Shown here piece after piece: positions 35,148 through 47,800 of a stretch of 64,000 nt of DNA (position 1 is the stretch's first letter; each line of letters starts with the position of its first letter). Made by a program: the position numbers and the translations under genes. The stretch comes from Chlorocebus sabaeus (taxonomy: Eukaryota; Chordata; Mammalia; Primates; Cercopithecidae): positions 1 to 64,000 of the forward strand of contig NW_027327624.1 of assembly GCF_047675955.1 (NCBI RefSeq), given 5' to 3'. The notes beneath the pieces were generated by a model. The model saw only the letters and a program-made list of their open reading frames with translations. It was not told where the DNA came from and made no database searches.

Positions 35148-35684
35148 ATTAAACTTCAAGTTGTAGGCTACATGTGCACAACGTGCAGGTTTGCTACATA
35201 TGTATACTTGTGCCATGTTGGTGTGCTGCACCCATCAACTCGTCATTTACATCAGGTATAACTCCCAATGCAATCCCTCCCCCCTCCCCCCTCCCCCCTC
35301 CCCATGATAGGCCCCGGTGTGTGATGTTCCCCTTCCCGAGTTCCAGTGATCTCATTGTTCAGTTCCCACCTACGAGTGAGAACATGCGGTGTTTGGTTTT
35401 CTGTTCTTGTGATAGTTTGCTAAGAATGATGGTTTCCAGCTGCATCCATGTCCCTACAAAGGACACAAACTCATCCTTTTTTATGGCTGCATAGTATTCC
35501 ATGGTGTATATGTGCCACATTTTCTTAATCCAATCTGTCACTGATGGACATTTGGGTTGATTCCAAGTCTTTGCTATTGTGAATAGTGCTGCAATAAACA
35601 TACGTGTGCATGTGTCCTTATAGCAGCATAATTTATAATCCTTTGGGTATATACCCAGTAATGGGATGGCTGGGTCATATGGTA
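35148..35684 (-). pseudogene. L1 copy 2: 3' end of ORF2 plus 3' UTR
   Basis: Colinear with copy 1 from its 3' UTR into the last part of ORF2. The C-terminal 80 codons or so remain open (a frame at 35,359-35,601 ending in GGN-stop), but there is no start, endonuclease or reverse transcriptase. The C-rich run at about 35,277-35,304 is the L1 polypurine tract. This is a dead fragment; homology breaks at 'catatggta' (35,684). Confidence 0.88.
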
Positions 35685-35797
35685 GGGAAACAACAGGTGC
35701 TGGAGTGGATGTGGAGAAATAGGAACACTTTTACACTGTTGGTGGGATTGTAAACTAGTTCAACCATTATGGAAAACAGTATGATGATTCCTCAAGG
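35685..35797 (+). pseudogene. L1 copy 2: inverted ORF2 segment from twin priming
   Basis: Matches the ORF2 sense strand (cysteine-motif region, 'ggaaacaacaggtgctgg' to 'attcctcaagg') but in the opposite orientation to the rest of the element. In L1 order it ends about 15 bp before the point where the minus-strand part begins, so a small piece was lost at the inversion joint. Confidence 0.85.
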
Positions 35798-35800
35798 TTC

Positions 35801-35812
35801 TTTCCAGTTTTT
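35801..35812. repeat. Target-site duplication of L1 copy 2, right
   Basis: tttccagttttt followed by 'aacggaagatatttcc', so the interrupted alpha monomer resumes in phase. Confidence 0.75.
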
Positions 35813-37440
35813 AACGGAAGATATTTCCTTTTTCACCATAGCCCTCTATGGTCTTCCAAATATCACTTTGGAAATTCTACAAGAACAGACTTAGCGAAAG
35901 GCTTCTTGAAGGGAAAGCTGTAACTCTGTGAGATAAATTAACAGAACACAAAGCAGTTTCTCACAAAGCTTCTTTTTAGTTTTTATCTTAGAATATTTCC
36001 TTTTTCAAGATAGCTTTTTTTGGGCTTCCAAATATCAATTTGCAAATTCCACAAGAACAGTCTTAGTGTATGGCTTCTGGAAGTGAAAGCTGTAACTCTG
36101 TGAGATGAATTAACAGAACACAAAGCAGTTTCTCAGAAGTTTCTTTCCAGTATTTAACTGAAGATATTTCCTTTTTCACCATAGCCCTCTATGGGCTTCC
36201 AAATATCACTTTGCAAATCCCACAAGAACAGACTTAGCGAAAGTCTTCTTGTGGGAAAAGCTGTAACTCGGTGAGATGTATTAACAGAACTCACGGCAGT
36301 ATCTCAGAAAGCTTCTTTCCAGTCTTTAACATAGAATATTTCCTTTTTCACCGTAGCCCTCTATGGGCTTCTGAATATCACTGTTGAAATTTCACAAGAA
36401 CAGTCTTAGTGCACGACTTCTTGAGGGGAAAGCTCTAACTCTGTGAGATGAACTAACAGAACACAAAGCAGTTTCTCAGAAAGCTTCTTTTTCAGTTTTT
36501 ATCTTACGATTTTTTGCTTTTTCACCATAGCCCTCTATGGGTTAGAAATATCACTTTGCAAATGCCACAAGAACAGTCTTAGCGAAAGGCCTCTTGACGG
36601 AAAAGCTGAAACTCTGTGAGTTGAATAAACAGAACACCAAGCAGTTTCTCCGAAAGCTTCTTTTCAGTTTTTATCTTAGAATATTTCCTTTTTCACCATA
36701 GCCCTCTCTGGGCTTCCAAATATCACTTTGCAAATTCCACAAGAAAAGTCTTAGTGAAAAGCTTCTTGAGGGGTAGCTGTAACTCTGTGAGATGAATTAA
36801 TAGAACACAAAGCACTTTCTCAGAAAGCCTCTTTCCTGTTTTTAACGGAAGATATTTCCTTTTTCACCTTAGCCCTCTATGGGCTTCCAAATATGACTTT
36901 GAATATCCCACAATAACATTCTTAGCGAAGGCTTCTTGTGGGGAAAGCTGTAACTCGGTCAGATGTATACTTAACAGAACACACGGCAGTTTCTCAGAAA
37001 GCTTCCTTCCAGTTTTTAATGGAAGATAGTTCCTTTTTAACCAAAGCCCTGTATGGGCGTCCAAATATCACTTTGCAAATTCCACAGCAACAGACTTAGC
37101 GAAAGTCTTCTTGAGGGGAAAGCTGTAACTCTGTGAGTTGAATTGACAGAACACAAAGCAGTTTTTCAGAAAGCTTCTTTTCAGTTTTTATCTTAGGCTA
37201 TTTCCTTTTTCACCATAGCCCTCTAGGGGCTTCCAAATATCACATTGCAAATTCCACAAGAACAATCTTAGTTAACGGCTTCTTGAGGGGAAAGCTGTAA
37301 CGTTGTGAGATGAATTAACAGAACACAAAACAGTTTCTCAGAAAACTTCTTTCCAGTTTTTAACGGAAAATATTTCCTATTTCACCGTAGCCATCCATGG
37401 GCTTCCAAATTACACTTTGCAAATTCAACAAGAACAGTCT
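35813..37440. repeat. Divergent alpha-satellite monomers leading into the 3/5-mer array
   Basis: About 9-10 monomers with pJ-alpha cores at, among others, 36,349, 36,523, 36,694, 36,865, 37,039, 37,211 and 37,383. From about 36,600 they are colinear diverged relatives of 29-mer monomers 27, 28, 29, 1 and 2. Monomer 28 is unmistakable: 'aaatatgactttgaatat', 'aacattcttagcgaaggc', 'gtggggaaagctg' and 'ctcggtcagatgta' occur at 4,660-4,745 and at 36,890-36,965. Confidence 0.85.
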
Positions 37441-40400
37441 TAGCGAAAGGTTTCTGGAGGGATAAGCTGTAACTCTGTGAGATGAATTAACAGAACACAA
37501 AGCAGTTTCTCAGAAAGCTTCTTTTTATTTTTTATCTTAGGATATTTCCTTTTTCAGCAAAGCCCTCAATGGGCTTCCAAATATCACTTTGCAAAATCCA
37601 CAAAAACAGTCTTATCGAAAGGCTTCTTGAGGGAAAAGCTGTAACTCTGTGAGATGAATTAACAGAACTCAAAGCAGTTTCTCAGAAATCTTCTTTCCAG
37701 TTTTTAACGGAATATATTTATTTTTTCACCGTAGCCGTTTATGGGCCTCCAAATATCACTTTGCAAATTCCAAAAGAACAGTCTTTGCGAAAGGCTTCTT
37801 GAGGGGAAAGCTGTAACTCTGTGAGTTGATTTAACAGAAAACAAAGCAGTTTCTCAGAGAGCTTCTTTTCAGTTTTTATCTTAGGGTATTTACTTTTTCA
37901 CCATAGCCCTCTCAGGGCTTCGAAATATCACTTTGCAAATTCCACAAGAACAGTCTTAGCCAAAGACTTCTGGAGGGGAAAGCTGTAACTCTGTGAGATG
38001 AATGAACAGAACACAAAGCAGTTTCTCAGAAAGCTTCTTTTTAGTTTTTATCTTAGGATATTTCCTTTTTCAGCAAAGCCCTCAATGGGCTTCCAAATAT
38101 CACTTTGCAAAATCCACAAAAACAGTCTTATCGAAAGGCTTCTTGAGGGAAAACTGTAACTCTTGAGATGAATTAACAGAACTCAAAGCAGTTTCTCAGA
38201 AATCTTCTTTCCAGTTTTTAACGGAATATATTTATTTTTTCACGGTAGCCATTTATGGGCCTCCAAATATCACTTTGCAAATTCCACAAGAACAGTCTTT
38301 GCAAAAGGCTTCTTGAGGGGAAAGCTGTAACTCTGTGAGTTGATTTAACAGAAAACAAAGCAGTTTCTCAGAGAGCTTCTTTTCAGTTTTTATCTTAGGG
38401 TATTTACTTTTTCACCATAGCCCTCTCAGGGCTTCGAAATATCACTTTGCAAATTCCACAAGAACAGTCTTAGCCAAAGACTTCTGGAGGGGAAAGCTGT
38501 AACTCTGTGAGATGAATGAACAGAACACAAAGCAGTTTCTCAGAAAGCTTCTTTTTAGTTTTTATCTTAGGATATTTCCTTTTTCAGCAAAGCCCTCAAT
38601 GGGCTTCCAAATATCACTTTGCAAAATCCACAAAAACAGTCTTATCGAAAGGCTTCTTGAGGGAAAACTGTAACTCTTGAGATGAATTAACAGAACTCAA
38701 AGCAGTTTCTCAGAAATCTTCTTTCCAGTTTTTAACGGAATATATTTATTTTTTCACGGTAGCCATTTATGGGCCTCCAAATATCACTTTGCAAATTCCA
38801 CAAGAACAGTCTTTGCAAAAGGCTTCTTGAGGGGAAAGCTGTAACAATGTGAGTTGATTTAACAGAAAACAAAGCAGTTTCTCAGAGGGCTTCTTTTCAG
38901 TTTTTATCTTAGGGTATTTCCTTTTTCACCATAGCCCGCTAAGGGCTTCGAAATATCACTTTGCAAATTCCACAAGAACAGTCTTAGCCAAAGACTTCTT
39001 TAGGGGAAAGCTGTAACTCTGTGAGATGAATGAACAGAACACAAAGCAGTTTCTCAGAAATCTTCTTTCCAGTTTTTAACGGAATATATTTATTTTTTCA
39101 CCGTAGCCGTTTATGGGCCTCCAAATATCACTTTGCAAATTCCAAAAGAACAGTCTTTGCGAAAGGCTTCTTGAGGGGAAAGCTGTAACTCTGTGAGTTG
39201 ATTTAACAGAAAACAAAGCAGTTTCTCAGAGAGCTTCTTTTCAGTTTTTATCTTAGGGTATTTACTTTTTCACCATAGCCCTCAAAGGGCTTCGAAATAT
39301 CACTTTGCAAATTCCACAAGAACAGTCTTTGCAAAAGGCTTCTTGAGGGGAAAGCTGTAACTCTGTGAGATGAATTAACAGAACACAAATCAGTTTCTCA
39401 GAAAGCTTCTTTTTAGTTTTTATCTTTGGATATTTCCTTTTTCAGCAAAGCCCTCAATGGGCTTCCAAATATCACTTTGCAAAATCCACAAAAACAGTCT
39501 TATCGAAAGGCTTCTTGAGGGAAAACTGTAACTCTTGAGATGAATTAACAGAACTCAAAGCAGTTTCTCAGAAATCTTCTTTCCAGTTTTTAACGGAATA
39601 TATTTATTTTTTCACGGTAGCCATTTATGGGCCTCCAAATATCACTTTGCAAATTCCACAAGAACAGTCTTTGCAAAAGGCTTCTTGAGGGGAAAGCTGT
39701 AACAATGTGAGTTGATTTAACAGAAAACAAAGCAGTTTCTCAGAGGGCTTCTTTTCAGTTTTTATCTTAGGGTATTTCCTTTTTCACCATAGCCCTCTCA
39801 GGGCTTCGAAATATCACTTTGCAAATTCCACAAGAACAGTCTTAGCCAAAGACTTCTTTAGGGGAAAGCTGTAACTCTGTGAGATGAATGAACAGAACAC
39901 AAAGCAGTTTCTCAGAAATCTTCTTTCCAGTTTTTAACGGAATATATTTATTTTTTCACCGTAGCCGTTTATGGGCCTCCAAATATCACTTTGCAAATTC
40001 CAAAAGAACAGTCTTTGCGAAAGGCTTCTTGAGGGGAAAGCTGTAACTCTGTGAGTTGATTTAACAGAAAACAAAGCAGTTTCTCAGAGAGCTTCTTTTC
40101 AGTTTTTATCTTAGGGTATTTACTTTTTCACCATAGCCCTCAAAGGGCTTCGAAATATCACTTTGCAAATTCCACAAGAACAGTCTTTGCAAAAGGCTTC
40201 TTGAGGGGAAAGCTGTAACTCTGTGAGATGAATTAACAGAACACAAATCAGTTTCTCAGAAAGCTTCTTTTTAGTTTTTATCTTTGGATATTTCCTTTTT
40301 CAGCAAAGCCCTCAATGGGCTTCCAAATATCACTTTGCAAAATCCACAAAAACAGTCTTATCGAAAGGCTTCTTGAGGGAAAACTGTAACTCTTGAGATG

Positions 40401-41890
40401 AATTAACAGAACTCAAAGCAGTTTCTCAGAAATCTTCTTTCCAGTTTTTAACGGAATATATTTATTTTTTCACGGTAGCCATTTATGGGCCTCCAAATAT
40501 CACTTTGCAAATTCCACAAGAACAGTCTTTGCAAAAGGCTTCTTGAGGGGAAAGCTGTAACTCTGTGAGTTGATTTAACAGAAAACAAAGCAGTTTCTCA
40601 GAGAGCTTCTTTTCAGTTTTTATCTTAGGGTATTTACTTTTTCACCATAGCCCTCTCAGGGCTTCGAAATATCACTTTGCAAATTCCACAAGAACAGTCT
40701 TAGCCAAAGACTTCTGGAGGGGAAAGCTGTAACTCTGTGAGATGAATGAACAGAACACAAAGCAGTTTCTCAGAAAGCTTCTTTTTAGTTTTTATCTTAG
40801 GATATTTCCTTTTTCAGCAAAGCCCTCAATGGGCTTCCAAATATCACTTTGCAAAATCCACAAAAACAGTCTTATCGAAAGGCTTCTTGAGGGAAAACTG
40901 TAACTCTTGAGATGAATTAACAGAACTCAAAGCAGTTTCTCAGAAATCTTCTTTCCAGTTTTTAACGGAATATATTTATTTTTTCACGGTAGCCATTTAT
41001 GGGCCTCCAAATATCACTTTGCAAATTCCACAAGAACAGTCTTTGCAAAAGGCTTCTTGAGGGGAAAGCTGTAACAATGTGAGTTGATTTAACAGAAAAC
41101 AAAGCAGTTTCTCAGAGGGCTTCTTTTCAGTTTTTATCTTAGGGTATTTCCTTTTTCACCATAGCCCGCTAAGGGCTTCGAAATATCACTTTGCAAATTC
41201 CACAAGAACAGTCTTAGCCAAAGACTTCTTTAGGGGAAAGCTGTAACTCTGTGAGATGAATGAACAGAACACAAAGCAGTTTCTCAGAAATCTTCTTTCC
41301 AGTTTTTAACGGAATATATTTATTTTTTCACCGTAGCCGTTTATGGGCCTCCAAATATCACTTTGCAAATTCCAAAAGAACAGTCTTTGCGAAAGGCTTC
41401 TTGAGGGGAAAGCTGTAACTCTGTGAGTTGATTTAACAGAAAACAAAGCAGTTTCTCAGAGAGCTTCTTTTCAGTTTTTATCTTAGGGTATTTACTTTTT
41501 CACCATAGCCCTCAAAGGGCTTCGAAATATCACTTTGCAAATTCCACAAGAACAGTCTTTGCAAAAGGCTTCTTGAGGGGAAAGCTGTAACTCTGTGAGA
41601 TGAATTAACAGAACACAAATCAGTTTCTCAGAAAGCTTCTTTTTAGTTTTTATCTTTGGATATTTCCTTTTTCAGCAAAGCCCTCAATGGGCTTCCAAAT
41701 ATCACTTAGCAAAATCCACAAAAACAGTCTTATCGAAAGGCTTCTTGAGGGAAAACTGTAACTCTTGAGATGAATTAACAGAACTCAAAGCAGTTTCTCA
41801 GAAATCTTCTTTCCAGTTTTTAACGGAATATATTTATTTTTTCACCGTAGCCATTTATGGGCCTCCAAATATCACTTTGCAAATTCCACC
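37440..41890. repeat. Young nested alpha-satellite HOR array of 3-mer (514 bp) and 5-mer (858 bp) blocks
   Basis: The marker 'agcaaagccctcaatgg' of monomer A recurs with its 'agccctcaat' at 37,561, 38,077, 38,591, 39,449, 40,307, 40,821 and 41,679. Spacings are 516, 514, 858, 858, 514 and 858 bp, i.e. 3, 3, 5, 5, 3 and 5 monomers. The 3-mer is A-B-C, with B 'tagccatttatgggcctcc' and C 'ttagggtattt...agggcttcgaa'. The 5-mer is A-B-C'-B'-C''. The series 514+858+858 repeats as a 2,230-bp (13-mer) superunit (38,077 to 40,307 and on). Equivalent monomers are almost identical, so amplification was recent compared with the surrounding monomers. Confidence 0.93.
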
Positions 41891-44800
41891 AGAACAGTCT
41901 TAGTGAACGGCTTCTTGAGGGGAAAGTTGTAAATCGGTGAGAAAACTAACAGAACACAAAGCAGTTTCTCAGAAATCTTCTTTCCAGTTTTTATCTTAGG
42001 ATATTTCCTTTTTCACCATAGCCCTCTATGGGTTTCCAAATATCACTATGCAAATCCCACAGGAACAGTCTCAGCGAAAGGCTTCTTGTGGAGAAAGCTG
42101 TAACTTGGTGAGATATATTAACAGAACACGCGGCAGTTTCTCAGAGTGCTTCTTTCTAGTTTTTAAAAGAAGATATTTCCTTTTTCAACATAGCCCAATA
42201 AGGGCTTCCAAATATCACTTTGAAAATTTCACAAGAACAGTCTTACTGAATGGCTTCTTGAGGGGAAAGTGGTAACACTGTGAGATTAACTAAAAGAATA
42301 CAAAGCAGTTTCTCAGAAAGCTTCTTCTCGGTTTTTATCTTAGGATATTTCCTTTTTCACCATAGCCATCTATGGGGTTCCAATTATCACTTAGCAAATT
42401 CCACAAGAACAGTCTTAGCGGAAGTTGTCTTCAGGGGAATGCTCTAATTCTTTGAGATGAATTAACAGAACACACAGCAGTTTCTCAGAAAGCTTCTTTT
42501 CAGTTTTTAACTGAAGATATTTCCTTTTTCACCGTAGCCCTCTAATGGCTTCCAAATATCACTTTGCAAATACCACAACAGCAGCCTTAGCGAAAGGCTT
42601 CTTGAGGCTAAAGCTGTAACACTGTGAGTTGAATTAACAGAAAACAAAGCAGTTTCTCAGAAAGTTTATTTTCAGTTTTTATCTTAGGATATTTACTTTT
42701 TCACTATAGTCCTCTAAGGGCTTCCAAATGTCACTTGGTAAATTCCACAAGAACAGTCTTAGTGAACTGCTCCTTGAGCGGAAAGCTGTAACACTGTGAG
42801 ATAAACTAAGAGAACAGAAAGCAGTTTCTCAGAAAGGTTCTTTTCAGTTTTTATCTTAGGATATTTCCTTTTTCACCATAGCCCTCTGAGGGCTTCTAAA
42901 TATCACTTTGCAAATTACACAAGAGCAGTCTTAGCGAAAGGCTTCTTGAGGGGAAAGGTGTAACTCTTTGAGATGAAACAGAACACAAAGCAGTTTCTCA
43001 GAATGTTTCTTTTCAGTTTTTAACTGAAGATATTACCTTTTTCACCATAGCCCACTTTGGGCTACCAAATATCACTTTGCAAATTCCTAAAGAAGAGTCT
43101 TAGTTAAGGGCTTCTGGAGGGGAAATCTGTAACTCTGTGAGATGAACTAACAGAACACAAAGTAGTTTCTTAGAAATCTTCTTTCCAGTTTTTAACGGAA
43201 GATATTTCCTTTTTACCATAGCCCCCTAAGGTCTTCCAAATAACACTTTGCAAATTCCACAAGAACAGTTTTAGCGAAAGGCTTCCTGAGGGGAAGGCTG
43301 TAACTCTGTGAGATGAATTAGCAGAACACAAAGCAGATTCTCAGAAAGCTTCTTTACAATTTTTAACTGAAGATATTTCCTTTTTCACCATAGCCCTGTA
43401 TGGGCTTCCAAATATCACTTTGCAAATTCCACAAGAACAGTCTTAGCGAAAGGCTCCTGGAACGGAAGCTGTAACCCTGTGAGATGAATTAACAGAACAC
43501 AAAGCAGTTTCTCAGAAATCTTCTTTTCGGTTTCTATCTAAGAATATTTCCTTTTTCACCATAGCCCTCTTTGGGCTTCCAAAGATCACTTTGCAAATTC
43601 CACAAGAACAGTTTTAGTGAAAGGCTTCTTGAGGGGAAAGCTGTAACTCTGTGAAATGAATTAACAGAACACAAAGCAGTTTCTCAGAAGCTTCTTTCCA
43701 CTTTTTAACTGAAGATATTTCAATTTTCACCATAGCCCTCTATGGGCTTCCAAAGATAACTTTGCAAATCCCACAAGAACAGTCTTAGTGAAAGGCTTCT
43801 TGAGGGTCAAGCTATAACTCGGTGAGATGTATTAACATAACACACGGCAGATTCTCTGAAAGCTACTCTCAAGTTTTTAACGGAAGATATTTCCTTTTTC
43901 ACCATAGCCCTCTATGGGCTTCCAAATATCACTTTGCAAATCCCACAAGAACAGTCTTAGTGAAAGGCTTCTTGAGGGTCAAGCTATAACTCGGTGAGAT
44001 GTATTAACATAACACACGGCAGATTCTCTGAAAGCTACTCTCAAGTTTTTAACGGAAGATATTTCCTTTTTCACCATAGCCCTCTATGGGCTTCGAAATA
44101 TCACTTTGAAAATTTCACAACAACAGCCTTAGCAAAAGGCTTCTTGAGGGGAAAGCTGTAACACTGTGAGTTGAATTGACAGAACACAAAGCAGTTTCTC
44201 AGAAAACTTATTTTCTGTTTCAATCTTAGGATAATTCCTTTTTCAAAATGGCCTTCTATGGGCTTCCAAATATCACTTTGCAAATTCCACAAGAACAGTC
44301 TTAGCGAAAGGCCTCTGTAGGTGAAGCTGTAACACTGTGAGATGAATTAACAGAACAAATAGCACTTTCTCAGAAATATTCTTTCCAGTTTTTAACGGAA
44401 GAAATTTCCTTTTTCACCATAGCCCTCTATGGACTTCCAAATATCACTTTGCAAATCCCACAAGAACAGTCCTATCGAAAGTCTTCTTGAGGGGAAAGCT
44501 GAAACTCGGTGAGGTGCATTAAGAGAACACATGGCAGTTTCTCAGAAAGCTTATTTCCAGTTTTTAAGGGAAGAGATTTCCTTTTTCACCATAGCCCTCT
44601 ATGGGCTTCCAAATATCACTTTGCAAATTCCACAAGAACAGTCTTAGTGATCGGCTTCTTGGGGGGAAAGCTGTAACTCCTTGAGATGTATTAGCAGAAC
44701 ACAAAGGAGTTTCTCAGAAATCTTCTTTCCAGTTTTTAACGGAAGATATTTCCTTTTTCACCATAGCCCACTACGGGCTTCCAAATATCATCTTGCAAAT

Positions 44801-47800
44801 TCCACAAGAACAGTCTTAGCGAAAGGCTTCTGGAGGGGAAATCTATAATTCCGTGAGATCAATTAAGAAAACACAATGCAGTTTCTCAGAAAGCTTCTTT
44901 TCAGTTTTTATCTTAGGATACTTCCTTTTTCACCATAGCCCTCTAGGAGCTTCCAAATATCACTTTGCAAATTCCACAAGAACAGTCTCAACGAAAGGCT
45001 TCTTGAGGTGAAAGCTGTAACACTGTGAGATGAATTAACAGAACACAAAGCAGTTTCTCAGATAGCTTCTTTCAGTTTTTATCTTACGATATTTCCTTTT
45101 TCACCATAGCTCTCTCTGGGCTTCCAAATATCACTTTGCAAATTCCCCAAGAACAGTGTTTGCGAAAGGTTTCTGGATGGGAGAGCTGTAACTCTGTGAG
45201 ATGTATTATAAGAATACAAAGCAGTTTCTCAGAAATCTTCTTTCCAGTTTTTATTGGAAGATATTTCTTTTATCACCTTAGCCCTCTATGGGATTCCAAA
45301 TATCACTTTGCAAATTCCACAGGAACAGTCTTAGCGAAAGGCTTCTTAAGGGCAAAACTCTAATTCTGTGAGATGAATTAACAGAACACAAAGCATTTTC
45401 TCACAAATCTTCTTCCCAGTTTTTAACGGAAGATATTTCCTTTCTCACCAGGGTCGTCTATGGGCTTCCAAGTATCACTTTGCAAATCCCACAAGAACAG
45501 TCTCAGCGAAAGGCGTTTTGAGAGGAAAGCTGTAACTCAGTGAGAAGTATTAACAGAAAATATGGCATTTTCTCAGAATGCTTCTTTCCAGTTTTTAACG
45601 GAAGATATTTCCTTTTTCACCATAGTCCTCTATGGGTTTCCAAATATCACTTTCCAAATTTCACAAAACAGTCTTAGTAAACGGCTTCTTGAGGGGAAAG
45701 CTGTAGCTCTGTGAGATGAACTAACAGAACACAAAGCAGTTTTTCAGACAGCTTCTTTACGGTTAGTATCTTAGGATATTTCCATTTTCACCATAGCCCT
45801 CTATGGGCTTCCACATATCACTTTGGAAATTCCTCATAAACAGTCTTAGCGGAAGGCTTCTTGAGGGGCAAGCTGTAACTCTTTGAGATGAATTAACAGA
45901 ACACAAAGCAGTTTCTCGGAAAGCTTCTTTTCATTTTTTAACTGAATGTATTTCCTTTTTCACCATAGCCCTCTATTTGCTTCCAAATATCACTTTGCAA
46001 ATTCCACAAGAACAGTGTTAGCGAAAGGCTTCTTGAGGGTAAAGCTGTAACTCTGTAAGATGAATTAACAGAACACAAAACATTTTCTCAGAAACCTACT
46101 TTTCAGTATTTACCTTGGGATATTTCCTTTTTCACCATAGCCCTCTATGGGATTCCAAATATCACTTTGCAAATTGCACATGAAGAGTCTTAGCGAAAGT
46201 CTTCTTGAGAGGAAAGCTGTAACTCTGTGAGATGAATTAACAGAACACAAAGCAGTTTCTCAGAAACATTCTTTCCAGTATTTAACGCAACATATTTCCT
46301 TTTTCACCATAGCCCTCTACGGGCTTCCAAATATCACTTTGCAAATCCCACAAGAACAGTCTTAGCGAAAGGCTTCTTGAGAAGGAAGCTGTAACTCGGT
46401 GAGATGTATTAACAGAACACACGGCACTTTCTCAGAATGCTTTTTTCCAGTTTTTAACGGAAGATATTTTCATTTTCACCATACCCTTCTATGGGCTTCC
46501 AAATATCACTTTGCAAATTCCACAAGAACAGTCTTAGTGAACGACTTCTTGAGGGGAAAGCTGTAACTCTGTGAGATAATCTAACACAACAGTAAGCAGT
46601 TTCTCAGACAGCTTCTTTTCGGTTTTTATCTTAGGATATTTCCATTTTCACCGTAGCCCTCTATGGGCTTCCAAATATCATTTTGCAAATTTCACAAAAC
46701 AGTCTTTGTGAATGACTTATTGAAGGGAAAGTTGCAACTCTGTGAGATGAATTAACAGAACACAAAGCAGTTTCACAGAAAGCTTCATTTCAGTTTTTAT
46801 CTTTGGATGTTTTCTTTTTCACCTTAGCCGTCTATGGGCCTCCAAATATCACTTTGCAAATTCCACATGAAAAGTCTTAGTGAACGGCTTCTTGAAGGGA
46901 AAGCTGTAACTCTGCGAGATGAATTAACAGAACATAAAGCAGTTTCTCAGAAAGCTTCTTTTCAGTTTTTAACGGAGGATATTTCCTTTTATTCCATAGC
47001 TCTCTATGGGATTCCAAATATCACTTTGCAAGTTTCACAAGAACAGTCTTAGCGAAAGGCTTCCTGAAGGGAAAGTTGTAACTCTATGAGATGAATTAAC
47101 AGAACACAAAGCAGTTTTTCAAACAGCTTCTTTTCAGTTTTTAACAGAAGATATATCCTTTTTCAACATAACGCTCCATGGGCTTACAAATATCACTTTG
47201 CAAATTCCACAAGAACAGTCTTAGCGAAAGGCTTTTAGAAGGAAATGTTGTAACTATGTGAGATGAATTAACAGAACACAAAGCAGTTTCGCAGAAAGCT
47301 TCTTTTCAGTTTTTATCTTACGATATTTCCTTTTTCACCATAGCCCTCTATGGGCTTCCAAATATCACTTTGCAAATTCCACAACAACAGTCTTAGTGAA
47401 AGAATTATTGAGGGGAAAGCTGTAACTCTCTGAGGTGAATTAACAGAACAAAAGAGTTTCTCAGAAAGCGTCTTTCCGCTTTTTAAATGAAGATACTTCC
47501 TATTTCACCATAGCGCTCTACGGGCTTCCAAATATCACTTTGCAAATCCCAAAAGAACAGCCTTAGCGAAAAGCTTCTTGAGGGGAAAGCTGTAACTAGG
47601 TGAGGTCTATAATCAGAACAAATGGCAGTTTCTCAGAAAGCTTCTTTCCAGATTTTAACTGAAGATATTTCCTTTCTCACCATAGCCCTCTATGGGCTTC
47701 CAAATATCACTTTGCAAAGTGGACAACAACAGACTCAGCGAAAGGCTTTTAGAGGGAAATGTTGTAACTCTGTGAGATGAATTAACAGAACACAAAGCAG

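Larger units (their letters stand above)
34877..35800 (-). mobile_element. 5'-truncated, 5'-inverted LINE-1 with a 3' transduction
   Basis: A minus-strand L1 insertion with four parts in + order: terminal poly-T to 34,889; 207 bp of non-L1, non-satellite DNA (34,890-35,096); a second T-rich/TTTA tract (35,097-35,147); L1 3' end in minus orientation (35,148-35,684); and a 5' segment in opposite, + orientation (35,685-35,797). The L1 part resembles copy 1. Two A-tails bracketing unique DNA are the mark of a 3' transduction, and the inverted 5' segment is the mark of twin priming. A 12-bp target-site duplication flanks the whole. Confidence 0.88.
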
